Below are positions 9,874-18,020 of a stretch of DNA of 64,000 nucleotides, piece by piece. A model generated the notes under the pieces. It made no database searches. It had not been told where the DNA came from and was given only the letters and a program-made list of their open reading frames with translations. The DNA is taken from NCBI RefSeq assembly GCF_019397265.1, contig NZ_CP068985.1:2274501-2338500 (forward strand), in the 5' to 3' direction. This stretch comes from Nonomuraea coxensis DSM 45129 (GTDB taxonomy: Bacteria; Actinomycetota; Actinomycetes; Streptosporangiales; Streptosporangiaceae). Positions within the stretch are counted from its first letter, which is position 1. Each line of letters begins with the position of its first letter. The position numbers and the translations under genes are program-made.

Positions 9874-11091
9874 CTAGCCCTTGTTCCTGAACTCGTAGAC
9901 GGCGTCGGCGAGCTGGTCAACCGCCCAGACCAGGTCGTCCTCGCTGATCACGATGGGCGGCGCCAGCCGGATCGTGGAACCGTGCGTGTCCTTGGCCAGC
10001 ACGCCCCGCTTCATCAGCGCCTTCGACACCTCGCGCCCGGTGGCGAGGTCGGGGTCGATGTCCACGCCGGCCCAGAGGCCGCGCCCGCGCACCTCGACCA
10101 CGCCCTTGCCGATCAGCTCGCGCAGCCGCGTGTGCAGCACCTCGCCGAGCTTGGCGGCCCTGACCTGGAACTCGCCGGTGGCGAGGATCTCGATGACGGC
10201 GTTGGCGACCGCGCAGGCGAGCGGGTTGCCGCCGAACGTGGAGCCGTGCTGCCCCGGGTGGATCACGCCGAGCACGTCGCGGTCGGCCGCGATGGCCGAC
10301 ACCGGGACCACGCCGCCGCCGAGCGCCTTGCCCAGCACGTAGATGTCGGGCACGACCCCCTCGTGGTCGCAGGCGAACGTCTGCCCGGTGCGCCCCAGCC
10401 CCGACTGGATCTCGTCGGCGATCATCAGGATGCCCTCGGCGGTGCACAGGTCACGGATGTCGCTCAGGTAGCCGTCCGGCGGCACCAGCACCCCGGCCTC
10501 GCCCTGGATGGGCTCGACCAGCACGCCCACGGTGTTGGCGTCCACCGCCGCCCTGATCGCCTCGATCGACCCGTACGGCACGATCCGGAACCCCGGCGTG
10601 TACGGCCCGAAGCCGTCGTGCGCGTCGGGATCGGTGGAGAAGCTGATGATCGTGGTGGTGCGGCCGTGGAAGTTGTTCTCCATCACGATGATGTTCGCCT
10701 GGCCGGGCTCGACGCCCTTGACGTCGTAGCCCCACTTGCGGGCCACCTTGATGGCGGTCTCGACGGCCTCGGCGCCGGTGTTCATGGGCAGGATCAGATC
10801 CTTGCCCGTGAGGTCGCCCAGCCCGGCGCAGAACTGCGCGAACTGGTCGTGGTAGAACGCCCGGCTGGTCAGGGTCAGCCGCTGGAGCTGCTCCTGGGCC
10901 GCCTCGATGATCTTCTGGTTGCGGTGGCCGAAGTTGAGCGACGAGTAGCCGGACAGGCAGTCCAGGTATCGCCTGCCGTCGACGTCGGTGACCCAGGCCC
11001 CCTCGGCCTCGTGGATCACCACGGGAAGCGGGTGGTAGTTGTGCGCGCTGCGGCGCTCGCTCAGCTCGATCAGCTCTGCGCTGCTGGTCAT
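9874..11091 (-). CDS. rocD: Ornithine aminotransferase
   Basis: 405 residues, class III PLP aminotransferase. It moves the delta-amino group of ornithine to 2-oxoglutarate, giving glutamate semialdehyde and glutamate. Family signatures are CLSGYSSLNFGHRN near the N-terminus, GAEAVETAIKVARKWGYDVKG, LMIADEIQSGLGRTG, and the PLP lysine in VLGKALGGGVVPVSA. The start codon is one base after the ddaH stop (TAACATG), so the two are translated from one transcript. With ddaH and the Lrp regulator this forms an arginine/ornithine catabolic unit. Confidence 0.93.
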   Translation of the reverse strand: MTSSAELIELSERRSAHNYHPLPVVIHEAEGAWVTDVDGRRYLDCLSGYSSLNFGHRNQKIIEAAQEQLQRLTLTSRAFYHDQFAQFCAGLGDLTGKDLILPMNTGAEAVETAIKVARKWGYDVKGVEPGQANIIVMENNFHGRTTTIISFSTDPDAHDGFGPYTPGFRIVPYGSIEAIRAAVDANTVGVLVEPIQGEAGVLVPPDGYLSDIRDLCTAEGILMIADEIQSGLGRTGQTFACDHEGVVPDIYVLGKALGGGVVPVSAIAADRDVLGVIHPGQHGSTFGGNPLACAVANAVIEILATGEFQVRAAKLGEVLHTRLRELIGKGVVEVRGRGLWAGVDIDPDLATGREVSKALMKRGVLAKDTHGSTIRLAPPIVISEDDLVWAVDQLADAVYEFRNKG

Positions 11092-11092
11092 G

Positions 11093-11890
11093 TTAGTTTT
11101 CCCCCCTGATTTCCAGTGTGCAGCACTTCGGCCCGCCGCCCGCCTTGCGCAACTCCGACAGGTCGACCGGTATCACCTCGTACCCTCGGCGCTTGAGCTC
11201 CAACTGGAGCGAGGACGCCTCGGCGTTGATCACCACGTTCCTGCCGTCGCTGACCGCGTTGAGCCCCAGCACCTCGGCGTCCTCGGCGCCGGCGAGCACG
11301 GCGTCGGGGAACATCCGGCGCAGCACCTCCTGGCTGCCCGGCGAGAACGCTTCCGGGTAGTAGGCGACGTTGCGGCCGTCCAGCGGGAACAGCGCCGTGT
11401 CGAGGTGGTAGAAGCGCGGGTCCACCAGGGTCAGCGAGACGACCGGGCGGCCCAGGAACTCCTGCGCCTCCCGGTGGGCCACCACGTCGGTGCGGAACCC
11501 CGTGCCGGCCAGCACGACGTCGTCGAGCGTGAGGAAGTCGCCCTCGCCCTCGTTGACGTGCGCCGGCTCCAGCACCGGGTAGCCGCGCTCGGCGAACCAC
11601 CGCAGGTAGGCCGGGCCCTCGGGGCCGCGCTGCGGGAAGGTGAACCGGGCGCCGTAGACGCGCCCGCCGACGACCAGCGCGCCGTTGGCGGCGAAGACCA
11701 TGTCGGGCAGGCCGTCGATCGGGTCGATAAGGTCGACCCGGTGCCCGAGCTCCTCGTAGGCCGCTTTCAGGCCCTCCCACTGCCGGATCGCGACGTCGCG
11801 GTCCGCGCCGGCCTCGGGATGCATCCACGGGTTGATGGCGTACTCGACCGTGAAGTAGTCCGGGCGGCACATCAGGAAGTGTCTGGGCAT
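11093..11890 (-). CDS. ddaH: Dimethylarginine dimethylaminohydrolase / amidinotransferase-family arginine hydrolase
   Basis: 265 residues from the ATG at 11890, which follows GGAGAAG; an in-frame ATG six codons upstream lacks a better site. The pentein fold shows NEGEGDFL, the catalytic His162 in FYHLDTALFPL, and the nucleophilic cysteine in GGGPKCCTLEI (C256-C257). Members hydrolyse the guanidino carbon of methylated arginines or arginine to give citrulline. Tight coupling to rocD, which consumes ornithine, favours a role in arginine-type amino acid breakdown. Whether the substrate is free arginine or N-methylarginine cannot be told from sequence. Confidence 0.82.
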   Translation of the reverse strand: MPRHFLMCRPDYFTVEYAINPWMHPEAGADRDVAIRQWEGLKAAYEELGHRVDLIDPIDGLPDMVFAANGALVVGGRVYGARFTFPQRGPEGPAYLRWFAERGYPVLEPAHVNEGEGDFLTLDDVVLAGTGFRTDVVAHREAQEFLGRPVVSLTLVDPRFYHLDTALFPLDGRNVAYYPEAFSPGSQEVLRRMFPDAVLAGAEDAEVLGLNAVSDGRNVVINAEASSLQLELKRRGYEVIPVDLSELRKAGGGPKCCTLEIRGEN

Positions 11891-12003
11891 GCGGCTTCTC
11901 CGTCGCACTTATGCGGGCACATGGGGACGGACACAGCCTAGGAATCACATTTGCGCAGGCCAAGCGTGTGGCATTGCGCGCTCACGCGGGTCTGTTGCGA
12001 GTT

Positions 12004-12477
12004 TCACCCGATCAGCCGTGTTTCGTTGCGCAGCACTCCGGAAGGGGCGTCCACCAGGCGTGACAGCACGATCGCGCTCTTCGTGCGCACCACGAACGCC
12101 TCCGCCGCGATGCGCTCGATCACCCGCTCCACGTGCCGCACGTCGGTGGCCCTGATGTGGAGTAACGCGTCGGCCTCGCCGGTGATCGTGGCCGCGCCCA
12201 CCACCTCGGGGAACTTGGCGACGGCCAGCGCGATGTCGGCCGGCTTGGTCTTGCCCTGGCAGAACAGCTCTACGTACGCCTCGGTGGTCCAGCCGAGCGC
12301 CTCGGGCGACACGCGGGCGCTGAAACCGGTGATCGCGCCGCTCGCGCGCAGCCGGTCGACGCGCCGCTTGACCGCCGAGGCGCTGAGACCCACGACCTGC
12401 CCCACCTCCGCGTAGGTCGCGCGGGCGTCGTCCACGAGCGCCGCGATGATGTCACGATCGAGCCGGTCCAGTTCCAC
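12004..12477 (-). CDS. Lrp/AsnC-family transcriptional regulator
   Basis: 157 residues from GTG 12477. The HTH reads DRDIIAALVDDARATYAEVG followed by SASAVKRRVDRLRASGAI, then the RAM ligand-binding domain (GITGEADALLHIRATDVRHV region). No good ribosome site precedes the start, so it may be leaderless. It sits upstream of, and in the same direction as, ddaH-rocD, with a 113-bp gap that could hold the operon promoter, so control of arginine/ornithine breakdown by an amino acid ligand is likely. It is divergent from the beta-glucosidase fusion gene. Confidence 0.88.
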   Translation of the reverse strand: MELDRLDRDIIAALVDDARATYAEVGQVVGLSASAVKRRVDRLRASGAITGFSARVSPEALGWTTEAYVELFCQGKTKPADIALAVAKFPEVVGAATITGEADALLHIRATDVRHVERVIERIAAEAFVVRTKSAIVLSRLVDAPSGVLRNETRLIG

Positions 12478-12570
12478 GCGCTCTGTATACCGCCTGGCCA
12501 GGCTGGCGCGCGACGAGCGGCGCGCGGGAGACTGGACCGTCGCGACCGATGACGAAGGGTTTCCGCAGCA

Positions 12571-14919
12571 ATGAGCACCGCAGCCTTCCCCGAGGACTTC
12601 ATCTGGGGAGTGTCCACCTCGGCTTACCAGATCGAGGGGGCGACCTCGGCGGACGGGCGCGGCCGGTCCATCTGGGAGACCTTCTCCGCCGACGGCGCCG
12701 AGGCGTGCGACCACTACCACCGCTACCGCGAAGACGTGCGGCTGATGAAGGACCTGGGCATCGCCGCCTACCGCTTCTCGGTGAGCTGGGCGCGGATCTT
12801 CCCCGAGGGCTCGGGCAAGCCCAACGACGCCGGGCTCGACTTCTACGACCGGCTGCTGGACGCGCTGCTGGAGGCGGGGATCACGCCGTACGCCACCCTC
12901 TACCACTGGGACCTGCCGCAGGCGCTGGAGGACGCGGGCGGCTGGCCGGAGCGCGAGACCGCCCGCCGCTTCGCCGACTACGCGGCGGTCGTCGGCGCGC
13001 GGTTAGGGGACCGCGTGGACACCTGGCTCACCGTCAACGAGCCCTGGGTCGCGGCCTTCCTCGGCTACGGCTCCGGCGTCCACGCCCCCGGCCGCACCTC
13101 GCCCGCCGACGCCTTCCGCGCCGCCCACCACCTGCTGCTCGCGCACGGGCTCGGCGCCCAGGCCCTGCGCGCGGCCGGGGCGGCGAAGGTCGGCGGCGTG
13201 CTCAACATCTCGCCGGTGCTGACCCCCGGCCAGGTCGGCGACCCCGGCCGGTCGCTGTCGGAGGAGGACGGCGAGGCCGTGGCGCGCATCGACGCCCTGG
13301 TCAACCGGCAGTTCCTCGACCCGATGCTGCGCGGCGCCTATCCCGCCGAGCTGCTGCCCATCGTCGAGCGCACGGCCGGGCTCGGCCACGTCCGCGACGG
13401 CGACCTGGAGCTGATCGGTCAGCCGGTCGACCTGCTCGGCGTCAACTACTACACCCCGATCGTGGTGCAGGCCCAGCCCAGCGAGCCCGCCGACCCCGCC
13501 TACCCCGGCAGCGAGGGCGTGCTGTTCTGCACCGTCCCCACCGCGGTCACCGCCATGGGCTGGCCCATCGTCCCCGGCTGCCTGTCGCTCGTGCTGCGCC
13601 GCCTCGCCGCCGAGTTCCCCGGCACCGAGCTGATGGTCACCGAGAACGGCGCCGACTTCGTCGACGTCGCCACCGGCGACGGCATCCACGACGTCGAGCG
13701 GGTCAGCTTCATCGAGGAGCACCTGCGCGCCCTGCGCGCGGCCGTCGAGGAGGGCGTGCCGGTGCGCGGCTACCTCGTCTGGACGCTGCTGGACAACCTC
13801 GAATGGGCCGACGGCTACCGGCGCAAGTTCGGGCTCGTGCACGTCGACTTCGCCACGCAGCGGCGGCGGCTGAAGGACAGCGCGCTCTGGTACCGCGACG
13901 TCATCCGGCGCAACGGCCTGCTGGAGTCCCGCCCCAAGCGGCCCACGCTGGAGACCGTCGCCGCCCGCGCGGGCGTCTCCCGCGCCACCGTCTCCCGGGT
14001 GGTCAACGGCGAGGCGTCCGTCCGCCCCGAGGTCCGCGAGACGGTGCTGCTGGCGATCAAGGAGTTGGGCTACGTGCCGAACGCCGCCGCCCGCAGCCTC
14101 GTCACCCGCAGCACCAACTCCGTCGCGCTGGTGCTGTCCGTGCCGCGCCAGGGCGGCGACCAGCTCACCGCCGCCGTCGTCCAGTACGTCACCAGCCTCC
14201 TGGAGGGCGCGGGCAAGCAGATCACGCTCATGCTGGCCGACACCGCGGAGAGCCACCGGCGCATCGTCCAGCACGTCGAGGCCCGGCTGGTGGACGGCGT
14301 CGTGCTGCTGCCGCCCGACCGCGGCGACACCCTGGCCGAGCGGCTCTCGCGCACGGGGGTGCCGGTCGTGCTGCTGGGCAAGCCCGCGATCGCGTCGCTG
14401 GTGCCGTACGTGGACGTCGACAACGCGGGCGGCGCCGTGGCCGCCACCGAGCACCTGCTGGCCGGCGGCCGGCGCAGGATCGGCATGGTCAGCGGCCCCA
14501 TGGACCTGGTCGCCATGCAGGACCGCCTGTCCGGCCACCGGGACGCGCTGCGGCGGGCCGGCCGGCAGCCGCTGCTCGCGCCCGCCGACCTCGTCCGCTC
14601 CTCCGGGGCGGCGGCCACCCGCCGCCTCCTCGGCGACGAGCCCGCGCTCGACGCCGTCTTCGCCGCCACCGACCAGCTCGCGCTCGGGGCGCTGCAGGCG
14701 GCGCGGGAGGCCGGGCGGCGGGTCCCGGAGGACCTGGCGGTCGTGGGCTTCGACGACGTGGACGCCGCCTCGGCCGTCGTCCCCGGGCTGACCACGGTCA
14801 GGGTCCCGGTGGCCGAGCAGGCGCTGGCGCTGGCCCGGCTGCTGCTGTCCCGGCTGGAGGGCCGCCACACCGAGTCGGTGGTGCTGCCGGTCCGGCTGGT
14901 CGTGCGGGAGTCGGCCTAG
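12571..14919 (+). CDS. GH1 beta-glucosidase fused to a LacI-family repressor
   Basis: One uninterrupted 782-codon frame with two complete proteins. Residues 1-450 are a GH1 beta-glucosidase: start FPEDFIWGVSTSAYQIEG, acid/base Glu157 in TVNEPW, nucleophile Glu358 in VTENG, and the LDNLEWADGY aglycone-site motif near 407-416. Residues 457-510 are a LacI HTH (TLETVAARAGVSRATVSRVV) with hinge helix, followed by a sugar-binding domain through 782 ending in VVGFDDVDAASAV and the usual C-terminal strand. The joint GLLESRPKRPTLE has no stop and no ATG or GTG between the two parts. In Streptomyces, bglC and the repressor cebR are neighbouring separate genes; here they are joined. No LacI-type palindrome lies in its own 93-bp upstream region, but two occur before the GH16 gene. 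Confidence 0.9.
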   Translation: MSTAAFPEDFIWGVSTSAYQIEGATSADGRGRSIWETFSADGAEACDHYHRYREDVRLMKDLGIAAYRFSVSWARIFPEGSGKPNDAGLDFYDRLLDALLEAGITPYATLYHWDLPQALEDAGGWPERETARRFADYAAVVGARLGDRVDTWLTVNEPWVAAFLGYGSGVHAPGRTSPADAFRAAHHLLLAHGLGAQALRAAGAAKVGGVLNISPVLTPGQVGDPGRSLSEEDGEAVARIDALVNRQFLDPMLRGAYPAELLPIVERTAGLGHVRDGDLELIGQPVDLLGVNYYTPIVVQAQPSEPADPAYPGSEGVLFCTVPTAVTAMGWPIVPGCLSLVLRRLAAEFPGTELMVTENGADFVDVATGDGIHDVERVSFIEEHLRALRAAVEEGVPVRGYLVWTLLDNLEWADGYRRKFGLVHVDFATQRRRLKDSALWYRDVIRRNGLLESRPKRPTLETVAARAGVSRATVSRVVNGEASVRPEVRETVLLAIKELGYVPNAAARSLVTRSTNSVALVLSVPRQGGDQLTAAVVQYVTSLLEGAGKQITLMLADTAESHRRIVQHVEARLVDGVVLLPPDRGDTLAERLSRTGVPVVLLGKPAIASLVPYVDVDNAGGAVAATEHLLAGGRRRIGMVSGPMDLVAMQDRLSGHRDALRRAGRQPLLAPADLVRSSGAAATRRLLGDEPALDAVFAATDQLALGALQAAREAGRRVPEDLAVVGFDDVDAASAVVPGLTTVRVPVAEQALALARLLLSRLEGRHTESVVLPVRLVVRESA

Positions 14920-15554
14920 CGGGGCCGCTCGTCGAGGGTCTCGAACAGGCGGGGGAAGACCTTGGAGACCTTCGACAGCAGATACTCGCCGTAGGTGCCG
15001 GTGAAGTCGACCTGGCCGTCCCAGCGGTGGCCGGGCGCGTAGGGGAGCGGCGGCACCTCGCTGTCCCAGCCGGGGTCGAAGAAGAACGGGAAGCTGAGCC
15101 GCTCGTTCCCGCTGCGGTTGCGCACCCGGTGCGGGGTCGAGCGGTACTGGCCGCCGGTCAGCTTGTCGAGCATGTCGCCGATGTTGCACACGAACGTGCC
15201 CTCCAGCGGCGGCGCCTCGATCCAGCCGTCCCGGGTGCGGACCTGGAGGCCGCCGTTGGCGTCCTGGAGGAGCAGCGTGAGCAGGCCGTAGTCGGTGTGC
15301 TCGCCGACGCCGCCCCGGTCCATCGCGATCTCGTTCTTGACCGGCTCCGGCAGCGCGAAGAAGCGGCGGGAGGCGGCGTCGAGGCCGGCGATCAGCTCGG
15401 CGGGGACGCCGTGGCCGGTGACGTAGAAGAAGCCGTTGTCCCGGCAGGCGGCGCCGATGGCGGCGGCGACGGCGGCCTTGCCGTCCTCGTCCTCGCCGAG
15501 CAGGGGCGCAATGTCGATGACCGGCAGTTCGCTCATCGCACCATTGTTGCCCAT
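14916..15554 (-). pseudogene. 2OG-Fe(II)/isopenicillin-N-synthase-family oxygenase with an internal in-frame deletion
   Basis: About 212 residues where this family has roughly 310-340. The N-terminal block ([38 protein letters not shown]) runs straight into [16 protein letters not shown] at residues 82/83 (near 15308). The roughly 90-100 residues that normally lie between them are missing. The Fe ligands His86, Asp88 and His142 and the R-x-S cosubstrate motif (R152/S154) remain, but the lost helices normally form one side of the jelly roll, so activity is doubtful. The ATG at 15554 has AAGGTGAG ten bases upstream; ATG 15536 is an alternative. Its stop shares the CTAG at 14916-14919 with the convergent GH1-LacI gene. 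Confidence 0.75.
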
Positions 15555-15665
15555 TTCGCCGATCTCACCTTTCCGCACCGCCGCCACCCGGGTCCCCCCG
15601 CCGCCCCCTTCTCCGGACGGATGCCGCGCCCGCGCGGGCCCCCCTGCGCGGGCGCGGCCCGCCGG

Positions 15666-17078
15666 TCAGGAGGTGGAGAAGGTGAACCAGTTGACGTTGA
15701 CGAAGTCGGCGGGCTGGCCGCTGCTGAAGGTCAGGTAGACCGTGTGCGTGCCGGTCACCCCGGAGATGTTGGCCGGGACGGTGCGCCAGCTCTGCCAGCC
15801 GCCGGTGTTCGCGATCGCGAAGTCGCCGATGGGCGGGGCCGTCGGGCTGTCGAGGCGTACCTGCACCAGGCCGCTGACGCCGGCCGCCGCGCCCGACGCC
15901 ACCCTGGCCCTGAACTGGGTGGCCGCCTGGGAGCCGAAGTTCACGCCGTCGTAGCGCAGCCAGTCGCCGTTGGTGATCGCGCCGACGTTCTGGCCGCCGC
16001 CGGTGTCGGTGGTGGTCTCGACGATCGTGCCCGACTGGGCCTGGTAGCGCTCGGCCTGGATGGTGGAGCGGGCGTCCACGCCGCCCGGCGAGGTCGGGGT
16101 GATGGTCGGGGTTGGCGTGCTGCCGGCGCCGCTCTGCCACACGGCCACGTAGTCCACGACCATGGGACGGCCCGGCACGGTCGCCGCGGTCGGGGTCTGG
16201 CCGCCGAGGGCGTTCGGGAAGGCGCCGCCCATCGCCACGTTCAGCAGCAGGAAGTAGCCGGCGTGGCCGGTCATGTTGGCCCAGGTCGTGGCGTCGAACT
16301 GGGACTGGTTGACGCCGTGGAACTGCTGGCCGTCCACGTACCAGCGGAGCTGGTTGGGGCTCACGCTGCGGTCCCACTCGAAGCGGAAGGTGTGGAAGGC
16401 CGACTGGCAGGTGGAGCCGGGGCAGGCGCGGCTCGCGCCGAGCCCGGTGGTCTCGTTGCACGGCCCGCCCGGGTTGACGCCGCAGTGCAGGACGCCCCAG
16501 ACGGAGTTGATGCCGTTGACGTTCTCCATGATGTCGAACTCGCCGATCGCGGGCCAGTTCCAGTAGTTGCCCCGGTAGGGCGCGCCGAGCGCCCAGAAGG
16601 CCGGCCAGTAGCCGAGGGCGGCGTCGCCGGTGACGTTCGGCATCTGGAGGCGGGACTCGATGCGCAGGATCCGGCCGTCGGCGGGCTTGAAGTCGGCGCG
16701 GCGGGTCTCGATGCGGGCCGAGGTCCACTCGCCCGAGCTGCTGCGGAGGGGCGTGATGCGCAGGTTGCCGGAGCCGTCGAGGCTGAGGTTGGAGGTGCTG
16801 GAGGTGTAGTTCTGGATCTCGCCGGTGCCCCAGTTGGCCGGGCCGCCGGGGTAGGCGTGGCCGGTGTCGATGATCCAGTTGTCGGAGGACGGGAGAGTGC
16901 CGGCGGAGCCGTTGAAGTCGTCGGACCAGACGAGCGACCAGCCCGAGGGGGTGGCCGGCACGGCGGCCGAGGCGCTGACGGCGGCGTTGACCAGGAGGCC
17001 GGTGAGCGCGACCAGCGCGGTGAGCACCGTGGCCACGGGCGCGAGGCGGCGCCGTGGCCTGCTTGCTGTGGTTGTCAT
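15666..17078 (-). CDS. Secreted GH16 endo-beta-1,3-glucanase (laminarinase type) with CBM6
   Basis: 470 residues. A signal peptide with an Arg-rich start (RPRRRLAPVATVLTALVAL) probably ends near AVSASAA at residue 39. The GH16 domain (about 45-315) has the catalytic EFDIME motif with Glu180, Asp182 and Glu185, preceded by a Trp-rich stretch typical of laminarinases. A Pro/Thr linker (318-335) leads to a C-terminal CBM6 (RSTIQAERYQAQSG to the end), which binds beta-glucan. It would depolymerise fungal or plant beta-1,3-glucan outside the cell. The promoter carries two LacI-type palindromes, suggesting repression relieved by gluco-oligosaccharides; the GH1-LacI fusion protein 2 kb away is the obvious candidate regulator. 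Confidence 0.9.
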   Translation of the reverse strand: MTTTASRPRRRLAPVATVLTALVALTGLLVNAAVSASAAVPATPSGWSLVWSDDFNGSAGTLPSSDNWIIDTGHAYPGGPANWGTGEIQNYTSSTSNLSLDGSGNLRITPLRSSSGEWTSARIETRRADFKPADGRILRIESRLQMPNVTGDAALGYWPAFWALGAPYRGNYWNWPAIGEFDIMENVNGINSVWGVLHCGVNPGGPCNETTGLGASRACPGSTCQSAFHTFRFEWDRSVSPNQLRWYVDGQQFHGVNQSQFDATTWANMTGHAGYFLLLNVAMGGAFPNALGGQTPTAATVPGRPMVVDYVAVWQSGAGSTPTPTITPTSPGGVDARSTIQAERYQAQSGTIVETTTDTGGGQNVGAITNGDWLRYDGVNFGSQAATQFRARVASGAAAGVSGLVQVRLDSPTAPPIGDFAIANTGGWQSWRTVPANISGVTGTHTVYLTFSSGQPADFVNVNWFTFSTS

Positions 17079-17117
17079 GACGCGTCTCTCCTAGGGGGTG
17101 CGGGGAGGCGGGAACGT

Positions 17118-17133
17118 CAGAGAGCGCTCTCTG
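17118..17133. promoter_or_regulatory. LacI-type operator 1 (CAGAGAGCGCTCTCTG)
   Basis: Perfect 16-bp palindrome centred 47 bp upstream of the GH16 start codon. The GAGCGCTC core matches the CebR-type operators (GGGAGCGCTCCC) of actinomycete glucan genes. Position fits repression at or just after the promoter. Confidence 0.8.
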
Positions 17134-17176
17134 GGATGATCTGAGCACACGGCTCACTTCCCGTCAAGCAGTCGGT

Positions 17177-17188
17177 GAGAGCGCTCTC
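17177..17188. promoter_or_regulatory. LacI-type operator 2 (GAGAGCGCTCTC)
   Basis: Perfect 12-bp palindrome with the same core as operator 1, centred 57 bp further upstream. Two sites at this spacing would allow cooperative binding or looping by a LacI-family tetramer or paired dimers. Confidence 0.75.
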
Positions 17189-17243
17189 CGCCGTGGGAGG
17201 CGCGCGGCACCTGTCTTTCCGCGCGGGGGACGCGCATACCCAG

Positions 17244-17284
17244 ACAAAACGGACGGCGCCGCCCTCAGGGGTGCGGCGCCGTCC
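17244..17284 (-). terminator. Intrinsic terminator of the DUF5941/CDP-alcohol phosphotransferase operon
   Basis: GGACGGCGCCGC/GCGGCGCCGTCC stem (17251-17284), followed on the minus strand by GTTTTGTCT. This is the best rho-independent terminator in the window. Confidence 0.85.
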
Positions 17285-17300
17285 GGAACGACAAAGGGGA

Positions 17301-18020
17301 TCAGGCCTTCTCGGCCTCGCCGGTGGCCTGCTCCATGGCCTCCTCGGGGGACGCCTCCAGGTCCTGCTCGGCGTCGGCCCCCGCCTGCGCGCTCGCCTTG
17401 TCGAGCCGCACCCAGCTCGTCACGCTCTCCACCGCGAACAGCACGAACAGGTAGGCCGTCAGCACCGCCAGCACAGGCGTCACGAAGCCGGTCGCCGCGC
17501 CCACGCCGATGATGAGCAGCCGCAGCTCCCAGCCGAGGCCCGCCCGGAACACCCAGGCGGGCGGCCAGATGCTCTGCCGCGTCCGGTAGACGGTGTCGTA
17601 GGTGTGGTAGCCCACCACGTACACCAGCACGAACAGCAGCCACTTCGGCGCGTCGGCGGCCAGGCCGACCGCGATCGTGGCCAGGAACTCGGTGCCGCGC
17701 AGCAGCGGCGGCGTCAGCCAGTCGAGGCGGCCCAGGTGGTCACGCGACGCCGTCGGCAGGATCAGCAGCAGGGCGATCGCGACGGGCACGAGCAGCATGG
17801 GGCCCGACTCCGGCAGCCCGGCGACCGTGACGCCCGCCACGGCGAGCAGCGCCACGAGCGCGGCGGGCACGGGCGGCAGGCCCGGCCCCAGCCGGGGCGC
17901 CAGCGCCTGGACGAGCGGGCCGTCGTCGCGGTAGGCGAGCAGGCGGGCGGTCTGGATGCGCCGGCGCTCCTCGTCGGGGTCCGGCGTGGGGGTGGCCATG
18001 GCCTGCGGTTGGGTGATCAT
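17301..18020 (-). CDS. DUF5941-type integral membrane protein
   Basis: 239 residues, with about five hydrophobic segments between residues 50 and 205 and an acidic Ala/Glu-rich C-terminal tail. The start ATG overlaps the stop of the upstream phosphotransferase gene (ATGA at 18017-18020), so the two are translationally coupled and probably act together in phospholipid headgroup or inositol-lipid metabolism. The membrane part (GRLDWLTPPLLRGTEFL and VYVVGYHTYDTVYRTRQS) resembles the domain of unknown function found beside or fused to CDP-alcohol phosphotransferases in actinomycetes. No catalytic motif is recognised. Confidence 0.7.
   Translation of the reverse strand: MITQPQAMATPTPDPDEERRRIQTARLLAYRDDGPLVQALAPRLGPGLPPVPAALVALLAVAGVTVAGLPESGPMLLVPVAIALLLILPTASRDHLGRLDWLTPPLLRGTEFLATIAVGLAADAPKWLLFVLVYVVGYHTYDTVYRTRQSIWPPAWVFRAGLGWELRLLIIGVGAATGFVTPVLAVLTAYLFVLFAVESVTSWVRLDKASAQAGADAEQDLEASPEEAMEQATGEAEKA

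Noticed and set aside
12482..12493. CTGTATACCG before the lrp gene as another GntR site
   Set aside because: Only half of the palindrome is present and the gene is unrelated to the oxalate island.
12549..17144. A 1531-codon open frame on the plus strand
   Set aside because: It is out of frame with the GH1-LacI gene and antisense to the oxygenase and GH16 genes; its product is low-complexity Arg/Gly/Ala, the usual shadow of GC-rich third positions.
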